Origin: JANNVZ01 sp046153915
GTDB taxonomy: Bacteria; Bacteroidota; Bacteroidia; Flavobacteriales_D; Sanyastnellaceae
Reading direction: 5' to 3'
NCBI GenBank assembly: GCA_046153915.1
Contig: JBJXFC010000006.1
Location: 1-5,958, forward strand
Length of the DNA: 5,958 nt
In this document: positions 1 through 4,004 of the stretch, piece by piece
Layout: every line of letters begins with the position of its first letter
How positions within the stretch are numbered: the stretch's first letter is position 1
The notes under the pieces: model-generated
The model's database searches: none
Told to the model about the DNA's origin: nothing
The model's input: only the letters and a program-made list of their open reading frames with translations
Position numbers and translations under genes: made by a program

Positions 1-756
1 AATGAAAACATGGACAAAGCGATTGAGAACATTCCCGATCGCAAAACACCTGAGGTTACAACATCTCAGCAATACGTGATGACCAGTTTTAATAACCTCG
101 CTTTAATGTTGGATGAGGCTTTGCAACAAATGCAGGCCCAATCACAATCCGAATGTAAAAAACCAGGCAGCGGCAGTTGCAACAAGCCTGGTGGCAAAGG
201 CAAGAAGCCTTCGCCCAGCGCAGGAGATCTCAAAAAGATGCAGGATGCTCTTTCCAAACAATTGGAAGAGATGAAGAAACAAGGCAAGAATCAGGGTAAA
301 ACCGGTGAAGGCGGAAAAGATGGAGAACAAAGTCAGAAACTCGCACAGATGGCCGCTAAACAAGCCGCGATACGCAAAGCAGTGGAAGAAAAAGCAGCCG
401 AACTCAATGAAGACGGCAGTGGCAATGGCAATGAGATGAAACAAATTGCCAAAGACATGGAAGAGTTGCAGAAAGACATCGTGAACAACCAGATCGACGA
501 AGAAACACTGCGTCGTCAGCGCGATATCGAAATCCGTCTGCTTAAAGCCGAAGAAGCAGAGAGAATCCGTGGTCAGGAGGAAAAGCGCAAAAGCAATGAG
601 GCCAAGGATTATCCATCGAGCAGTCCGGAGAAATATGAAGCTTATCTACGCCGCAAACAACAGGAGACCGAGTTGTTGAAAACTGTTCCGCCAAGCCTGA
701 AACCTTATTACAAGGAAAAGGTAAATTCGTATTTCAATAAACTAGGCACACGATAG
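1..756 (+). CDS. DUF4175-like protein, C-terminal 251 residues (5' end outside window)
   Basis: The reading frame is open from base 1 (Asn-Glu-Asn before the first Met at 10), so this is the 3' end of a longer gene cut by the window edge. The visible part is hydrophilic and highly charged. Residues about 45-105 (counted from Met 10) are low-complexity, rich in Gly, Lys and Gln, with two Cys in the pattern CKKPGSGSCNKPGG. Residues about 105-200 are Glu/Lys/Gln-rich and probably helical or coiled coil. The tail YPSSSPEKYEAYLRRKQQE followed by TVPPSLKPYYKEKV resembles the end of DUF4175 proteins, which as I recall are large Bacteroidota proteins (often around 1,100 residues) with N-terminal membrane segments and no established function. 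The stop at 754-756 lies 31 bases before the probable start of the ATPase gene, so the two are probably co-transcribed. The family call rests on memory of the C-terminal pattern and on gene order. Confidence 0.8.
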   Translation, partial: NENMDKAIENIPDRKTPEVTTSQQYVMTSFNNLALMLDEALQQMQAQSQSECKKPGSGSCNKPGGKGKKPSPSAGDLKKMQDALSKQLEEMKKQGKNQGKTGEGGKDGEQSQKLAQMAAKQAAIRKAVEEKAAELNEDGSGNGNEMKQIAKDMEELQKDIVNNQIDEETLRRQRDIEIRLLKAEEAERIRGQEEKRKSNEAKDYPSSSPEKYEAYLRRKQQETELLKTVPPSLKPYYKEKVNSYFNKLGTR

Positions 757-787
757 CCGTTATTTGCACAGAATAAACCCGTTCATT

Positions 788-1213
788 ATGCCCTCAGCAA
801 AGCGCACCCTGAAGTTCCCCTCTATCCTGGAAAACATCCATGTGGCCGAACGACTCATCGACGATGTTACCGCAGAGTACAACGTCAAAGAAGATTACTA
901 CGGCGAGTTGCTGATAGCTATGACAGAAGCGGTAAACAACGCGATTGTGCACGGCAATAAATTGGATCCATCCAAGCAGGTAGAAGTAACCTTCGACATC
1001 GTAGATGAAAAAATTATGCGCTTTACCATCACTGATGAAGGCCCCGGATTTGACTACGATCACCTCCCCGATCCCACTGCTCCGGAAAACATCGAAAAGC
1101 CCCATGGCCGCGGTGTTTTCCTGATGCGCCAGCTGAGTGATGGATGTACATTCGAAGACGGGGGTCGTATCGCCATCCTGGATTTCGCCGTTCTTGAGAC
1201 ACAACCAGCGTAA
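788..1213 (+). CDS. Stand-alone GHKL/HATPase_c protein, anti-sigma-factor kinase-like (RsbW/SpoIIAB fold)
   Basis: This is a 141-residue protein made almost entirely of one HATPase domain. Visible motifs are the N-box E47-A-V-N-N51 continuing to H55-G-N, the G1 box D83-E-G-P-G-F88, and the G2 box H106-G-R-G109. It has no transmembrane segment, histidine-phosphorylation domain or receiver, so it is cytoplasmic and not a sensor kinase. Relatives such as RsbW and SpoIIAB bind ATP and act as anti-sigma factors or serine kinases on anti-sigma-factor antagonists. No partner of that kind is visible here, so the target is unknown. I chose ATG 788 because the protein then starts just before the conserved-looking KRTLKFPS segment. 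An in-frame TTG at 764 would add eight residues and is less likely. It follows the DUF4175-like gene closely and precedes a strong terminator, suggesting these two genes form the end of one operon. Confidence 0.88.
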   Translation: MPSAKRTLKFPSILENIHVAERLIDDVTAEYNVKEDYYGELLIAMTEAVNNAIVHGNKLDPSKQVEVTFDIVDEKIMRFTITDEGPGFDYDHLPDPTAPENIEKPHGRGVFLMRQLSDGCTFEDGGRIAILDFAVLETQPA

Positions 1214-1222
1214 AGTTTTAAG

Positions 1223-1244
1223 AGAAGTATCAAGTTAGAAGTAT
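1223..1244 (+). repeat. Short direct repeat AGAAGTAT x2
   Basis: AGAAGTAT occurs at 1223-1230 and again at 1237-1244, a 14-base period, between the ATPase stop codon and the terminator. Such AAGTAT-type low-complexity repeats are a familiar sight in intergenic DNA of Bacteroidota. No function is evident. Confidence 0.4.
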
Positions 1245-1250
1245 GCTGCA

Positions 1251-1273
1251 GGGCGCCGTTGGCGCTTATTTTT
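1251..1273 (+). terminator. Rho-independent terminator after the HATPase gene
   Basis: A perfect 5-bp GC stem, GCGCC (1253-1257) with GGCGC (1261-1265), closes a 3-base loop GTT. Two G-U wobbles (1251-1252 with 1266-1267) can extend it. It is followed directly by TTATTTTT at 1266-1273. It lies 38 bases after the ATPase stop codon. It should end the DUF4175-HATPase transcript, which implies that ybeY has its own promoter downstream or depends on read-through. Confidence 0.72.
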
Positions 1274-1465
1274 CACCATTAAGAAGTTAAGGAATTAAGG
1301 ATTCACTTCGTGAATTGCACCATCGCGCGGGTTTCAGCGAAGCTAACCCGTGCGTAAGCCTTGAATGGGCTTTCAGCCCCCATGCATGCAGCCCATTTTG
1401 ACCCCTACTAAAAGCACGTTATTACCCGTGGTATCCGTAAAATTGCACCCCATTTCAACTCACCC
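1274..1465. other. Non-coding region rich in inverted repeats, upstream of ybeY
   Basis: No credible gene lies here. An open frame from 1365 runs into ybeY out of frame and has no protein-like composition. Visible structure, in order: a tandem TTAAGGAA/TTAAGGAT at 1287-1302; a 6-bp hairpin ATTCAC-TTC-GTGAAT at 1301-1315; a 12-bp imperfect stem at 1325-1353; a hairpin GGGCT-TTC-AGCCC at 1367-1379 whose left arm can also pair elsewhere; and the self-complementary TGCATGCA at 1383-1390. A sequence TAAAATTG at 1438-1445 differs by one base from the Bacteroidota -7 element TAnnTTTG and lies 20 bases before the ybeY ATG, but I see no convincing -33 TTG at the right distance. Confidence 0.6.
1325..1353. 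repeat. Imperfect 12-bp palindrome (hairpin)
   Basis: GCGCGGGTT (1325-1333) pairs with AACCCGTGC (1345-1353), with one G-U pair. After a two-base bulge (1334-1335), AGC (1336-1338) pairs with GCT (1342-1344) around a GAA loop. There is no T-run after it, so it is not a typical intrinsic terminator. The inner part contains the 11-base word TTCAGCGAAGC, which recurs at 2702-2712. Confidence 0.55.
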
Positions 1466-1882
1466 ATGTCCACAATCCAATTCCATTTCGCCGACGTCAA
1501 ACCAGCTCTCAAGGACCGCAATAGTCTGCGTGATTGGATTGTATTAATTGCCAAAAAAGAAAAGCATAAAGTCGGCGATTTGAGCTTTATTTTTTGTTCG
1601 GATGACAACCTGCTCCAGATGAACCGTGATCATTTGCAACACGATTATTACACCGACGTAATCACCTTCGATTATACCGAAGGAAATACGATAGCCGGAG
1701 AAATTTACATCAGCCTCGACCGTATCAAAGACAACGCTAAAACACTTGGCATTCCAACGTCACAAGAACTTCACCGCGTGATGATTCACGGAGTACTTCA
1801 CCTCCTTGGGTACAAAGACAAATCGCCTAAATCAAAAAAAGAGATGACAGCGAAAGAGGATTGGGCGTTGGGGTTACGATAA
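1466..1882 (+). CDS. ybeY: Endoribonuclease YbeY (rRNA maturation factor)
   Basis: YbeY is a cytoplasmic, metal-dependent single-strand endoribonuclease needed for 16S rRNA 3'-end maturation and for quality control of 70S ribosomes. The 138-residue protein is typical in length or slightly short (E. coli YbeY is about 155). The central block N53-R-D-H ... T63-D-V-I-T-F68 matches the family's TDVLSF segment, and A77-G-E-I-Y-I-S83 matches the conserved GDI strand. The metal-binding block is H108-G-V-L-H112-L-L-G-Y-K-D118. The first two His ligands are present, but the third position, His in E. coli, is Asp here. As I recall, an acidic residue there is normal for Bacteroidota homologues, so I do not read this as inactivation. 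ATG 1466 is the first Met of the conserved N-terminus. A terminator lies upstream at 1251-1273, so it is probably transcribed separately from the HATPase gene. Confidence 0.95.
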   Translation: MSTIQFHFADVKPALKDRNSLRDWIVLIAKKEKHKVGDLSFIFCSDDNLLQMNRDHLQHDYYTDVITFDYTEGNTIAGEIYISLDRIKDNAKTLGIPTSQELHRVMIHGVLHLLGYKDKSPKSKKEMTAKEDWALGLR

Positions 1883-1887
1883 GCTTG
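1861..1887 (+). promoter_or_regulatory. Possible Bacteroidota-type promoter for the envelope-protein gene
   Basis: TTG at 1861-1863 is followed after 16 bases by TAAGCTTG at 1880-1887, which is one mismatch from the -7 consensus TAnnTTTG. The predicted start would fall between the ybeY stop and the ATG at 1916. The spacing is slightly shorter than usual and the elements are common by chance, so this is only a candidate. Confidence 0.22.
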
Positions 1888-1915
1888 TAGGGGAAACCTC
1901 AAAGTTGCATGTATT

Positions 1916-2686
1916 ATGAATGTGAGTCGAATTTTTTTCATTCTTCTCTTATGTCCCTTTGTGATGCAATCACAGGCACCTTCGACCAGCAGTCATCTTT
2001 TGGGAGTATTTGCCAGCACAGGTGTTTCGCGCATTAGCAGTGGAGATAAAATCACATCGTTCGGCCTTCCTTCATTGTATTCGTTAAAACTGGTGCTCGA
2101 ACCGCAACGTTACAACAGGATTTTCATTTATTCTATTGACTTTAATCGCTTAGAGTTTGAGGCGGAGTCAAGTCATTATACCTCATTAGGAAGTGGCGCT
2201 GGTATGTGGTACAAATCGGAAGGCTTTTCGGTTGATTATAGAGCACATATCTGGACATTAGGATTCAGCGCAATGAATGCTATCAACTTTACCAAACCCA
2301 AAAAACATTTCCAGATGTCGTTGCATCTTGGGCCGGGATTTGATGTGCCTATCTATTTTCAAACCACAAAAGACCAATACAGTGAAGGCTCCTACTCCTC
2401 CTGGTCAACCTTCAATTATGAAACGAATCAACTCGAACATTTTAATACACGAACTGAAACCGTATCAAAAGCAAGCGATCATTATAGCCTCCGAAGGCTA
2501 CCGGGATTTAAATTTCTCGCACACATTCAAGTGAAATACCGCGTTGCTCAATGTGTTTGGCTGGGATTTAATTCCGGAGTATTTCGGTACATAACTCCGA
2601 TCATGTCTGATATAGATGGCTTCAACATCCAATCCGGATTACAAACAGGAGTTAGTATCCACTTTCTGCTAGATTCGGAAGACTAA
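1916..2686 (+). CDS. Secreted, probably beta-rich envelope/outer-membrane protein of unknown function
   Basis: I do not recognise this 256-residue protein. It opens with a clear Sec signal peptide: Arg5, a hydrophobic core at about residues 6-17 (IFFILLLCPFVM), then SQAPSTSS with likely cleavage near residues 19-21. The Cys at 13 lies inside the core in LLLC and does not fit a lipobox, so a lipoprotein is unlikely. The mature part has no further hydrophobic helix. It has many short stretches of alternating polar and hydrophobic/aromatic residues, for example SVDYRAHIWTLGFSA, FQMSLHLGPGF, FLAHIQVKYRVAQ and LQTGVSIHFLL at the end. This suits a small outer-membrane beta-barrel or a periplasmic beta-sandwich. 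The gene starts 33 bases after ybeY and separates it from mnmG, and looks accessory. It appears more AT-rich by eye than mnmG. The secretion call is firm; the barrel call is inference. Confidence 0.72.
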   Translation: MNVSRIFFILLLCPFVMQSQAPSTSSHLLGVFASTGVSRISSGDKITSFGLPSLYSLKLVLEPQRYNRIFIYSIDFNRLEFEAESSHYTSLGSGAGMWYKSEGFSVDYRAHIWTLGFSAMNAINFTKPKKHFQMSLHLGPGFDVPIYFQTTKDQYSEGSYSSWSTFNYETNQLEHFNTRTETVSKASDHYSLRRLPGFKFLAHIQVKYRVAQCVWLGFNSGVFRYITPIMSDIDGFNIQSGLQTGVSIHFLLDSED

Positions 2687-2687
2687 T

Positions 2688-2741
2688 CCCTTCGCGAGGG
2701 CTTCAGCGAAGCAAGTCTTTGAGTGAGACACTTAAGGAATT
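2688..2741. repeat. Cluster of small palindromes after the envelope-protein gene
   Basis: Directly after the stop codon lie overlapping inverted repeats: CCCT-TCGCG-AGGG (2688-2700), GCTTC-AGC-GAAGC (2700-2712), and the alternative pairing CTTCGC (2690-2695) with GCGAAG (2706-2711). No T-run follows, so an intrinsic terminator is doubtful. TTCAGCGAAGC (2702-2712) and TTAAGGAATT (2732-2741) both also occur in the intergenic region before ybeY (1333-1343 and 1287-1296), in the opposite order. Confidence 0.5.
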
Positions 2742-2800
2742 TTGGCCATGCGCGTTCCTTTCGTTTGGGTTCAACCGACAGAGCGAGAAACAGAGTGAGA
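2721..2800. repeat. Three GAGYGAGA direct repeats upstream of the RhuM-Fic gene
   Basis: GAGTGAGA occurs at 2721-2728 and 2793-2800, and GAGCGAGA at 2781-2788. The last two sit in a longer 9/10 repeat, CAGAGCGAGA (2779-2788) and CAGAGTGAGA (2791-2800), with a 12-base period, about one helical turn. They lie 85-164 bases before the ATG of a gene with a putative DNA-binding N-terminus, so an operator role is conceivable. No promoter is clear in this interval. Confidence 0.3.
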
Positions 2801-2884
2801 GCGAAGAGGATTAACTACCAACCCTGCAATTCTTCCTGAAATAACCGATTCAACCAATAGCAAGCAAACCGATATTCGCAATCC

Positions 2885-3862
2885 ATGCAGGAAATTATCA
2901 TATACACAGATCCCGGCAATACCATCCATGTCGATGTTCGACTGGAAGAAGACTCCCTTTGGCTTACACAAGTTCAAATGGCAGAACTCTTCAATACCAC
3001 CAAACAGAACATCAGCCTGCACATTGCCCGGATTTATAAAGATCAGGAACTTGAGAAAAAAGCAACCGTCAAGAAATACTTGACAGTTCAAACCGAAGGC
3101 TCCCGCAAGGTATCCCGAGAAATTGAGCATTATAACCTTGATATTATTATTTCCGTCGGTTATAAAGTGAATTCAATGCGTGGCACCCAATTTCGTCAAT
3201 GGGCCACAGCCCGCTTGAGGGACCATCTTACCAAAGGTTTTACCCTCAATGAAAAGCGACTCAGAGAAATTAACAGCCACATTGAGGAACTAAAACAAGC
3301 TGTATCGTTCATACAAAATACACGCGAAAAGAAAAAATTGAACGAACGAGAACTTAGTGGATTACTGGACATTGTTGCCCGGTATACTTCTTCGTTGCAA
3401 ACCCTTGAACAGTATGATAATAGATCGTTGGAGACCAATGGTCTAAAAGAACAAATAACATTTACAATCGATCTGGAACCGGCAAGATTGGTGGTGATCG
3501 AACTTCGTAAAACCCTTAATGCTTCGCCTCTGTTTGGAAATGAAAAAGACTCGAGTTTCGGCGGAATATTGAAGAGCGTTGTACAAACCTGGGAAGGAAA
3601 ATACCTATACAACTCTATTGAAGAACAGGCAGCTCACTTACTCTACTTCATCATCAAAAATCACCCGTTCACAGATGGCAACAAACGCATTGGCGCATTC
3701 ATGTTTGTTTATTTTCTGGAACGCAACCAACATCGATTCGACAGTCAAGGACAAATCAAAATAAACGCCAATGGCCTGACAGCATTGGCTTTGCTCGTTG
3801 CGCAGAGCCAGCCAGAGGAGAAAGACATGATGATAAAACTAATTATTAATTTAATCAAATAA
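2885..3862 (+). CDS. RhuM-family protein with C-terminal Fic/Doc domain (putative Doc-like toxin)
   Basis: The 325-residue protein has two parts. The N-terminal part (about 1-120) matches the RhuM pattern, including a helix-turn-helix-like segment W26-LTQVQMAELFNTTKQNISLH near 26-46, the block EIEHYNLDIIISVGYKVNS near 80-97, and RGTQFRQWA near 99-107. A charged, probably coiled-coil linker follows (about 121-155). The C-terminal part is a Fic/Doc fold with SIEEQAAHLLYFIIKN leading into the active-site motif H260-P-F-T-D-G-N-K-R-I-G270. Lys267 replaces the Gly found in AMPylating Fic proteins (GNGR). In phage P1 Doc this form goes with phosphorylation of EF-Tu rather than AMP transfer, so a kinase-like activity is plausible but inferred. 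I see no (S/T)xxxE(G/N) inhibitory motif; the nearest, S308-x-x-x-E312, is followed by Lys. No Phd-like antitoxin gene is adjacent. The original link of RhuM to virulence is weak, and the cellular target is unknown. The frame is intact with a normal stop. Confidence 0.88.
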   Translation: MQEIIIYTDPGNTIHVDVRLEEDSLWLTQVQMAELFNTTKQNISLHIARIYKDQELEKKATVKKYLTVQTEGSRKVSREIEHYNLDIIISVGYKVNSMRGTQFRQWATARLRDHLTKGFTLNEKRLREINSHIEELKQAVSFIQNTREKKKLNERELSGLLDIVARYTSSLQTLEQYDNRSLETNGLKEQITFTIDLEPARLVVIELRKTLNASPLFGNEKDSSFGGILKSVVQTWEGKYLYNSIEEQAAHLLYFIIKNHPFTDGNKRIGAFMFVYFLERNQHRFDSQGQIKINANGLTALALLVAQSQPEEKDMMIKLIINLIK

Positions 3863-3900
3863 TATTAAAACTCCATATTCCCGGCGGTCGTTCTGACCTC

Positions 3901-3957
3901 GATTGAGACAATATTCCTTTCTCTTCCCGCAGGATCGGCACCTGTTCGTCTCAAATC
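3901..3957. repeat. Inverted repeat in the region before mnmG
   Basis: TTGAGAC (3903-3909) is exactly complementary to GTCTCAA (3948-3954). With one bulged A the arms extend to GATTGAGAC (3901-3909) and GTCTCAAATC (3948-3957). The enclosed 38 bases include a smaller 4-bp pair, CAGG (3930-3933) with CCTG (3941-3944). It could be a leader RNA fold or a protein site. No poly-T follows, so it is not a standard terminator for the RhuM-Fic gene. Confidence 0.35.
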
Positions 3958-3962
3958 ATCAT

Positions 3963-3996
3963 CATCTTTGCCGCCCTTTTTGACTTTGTCGAAGGG
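3963..3996 (+). promoter_or_regulatory. Possible mnmG promoter element and hairpin overlapping its ribosome-binding region
   Basis: CATCTTTG (3963-3970) and TGACTTTG (3981-3988) each differ by one base from the Bacteroidota -7 consensus TAnnTTTG, but neither has a convincing TTG upstream. CCCTT (3974-3978) pairs with AAGGG (3992-3996), with an inner GAC-TTT-GTC stem (3982-3990). GAAGGG (3991-3996), the only Shine-Dalgarno-like purine run, ends 8 bases before the mnmG ATG and lies mostly in the right arm, so the hairpin could hide it. Confidence 0.28.
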
Positions 3997-4004
3997 ATTT
4001 CACC

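Noticed and set aside
764..787. TTG 764 as start of the HATPase gene
   Set aside because: ATG 788 is in frame and precedes the conserved-looking N-terminus; the extra eight residues (MHRINPFI) add nothing family-like.
1274..1465. CRISPR-like array
   Set aside because: The repeats are short, differ from each other and are not regularly spaced, and no cas gene is present.
1365..1547. Open frame of 60 codons overlapping the ybeY start
   Set aside because: Its composition is Pro/Ser/Thr-rich, it covers inverted repeats and then runs out of frame into ybeY, and it has no ribosome-binding site.
1916..1975. Lipoprotein signal in the envelope protein (Cys13)
   Set aside because: LLLC does not fit the lipobox, which needs a small residue before Cys, and the Cys lies within the hydrophobic core and not at its end.
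2688..2712. Intrinsic terminator after the envelope-protein gene
   Set aside because: Hairpins are present but no T-run follows, so I list them as palindromic repeats only.
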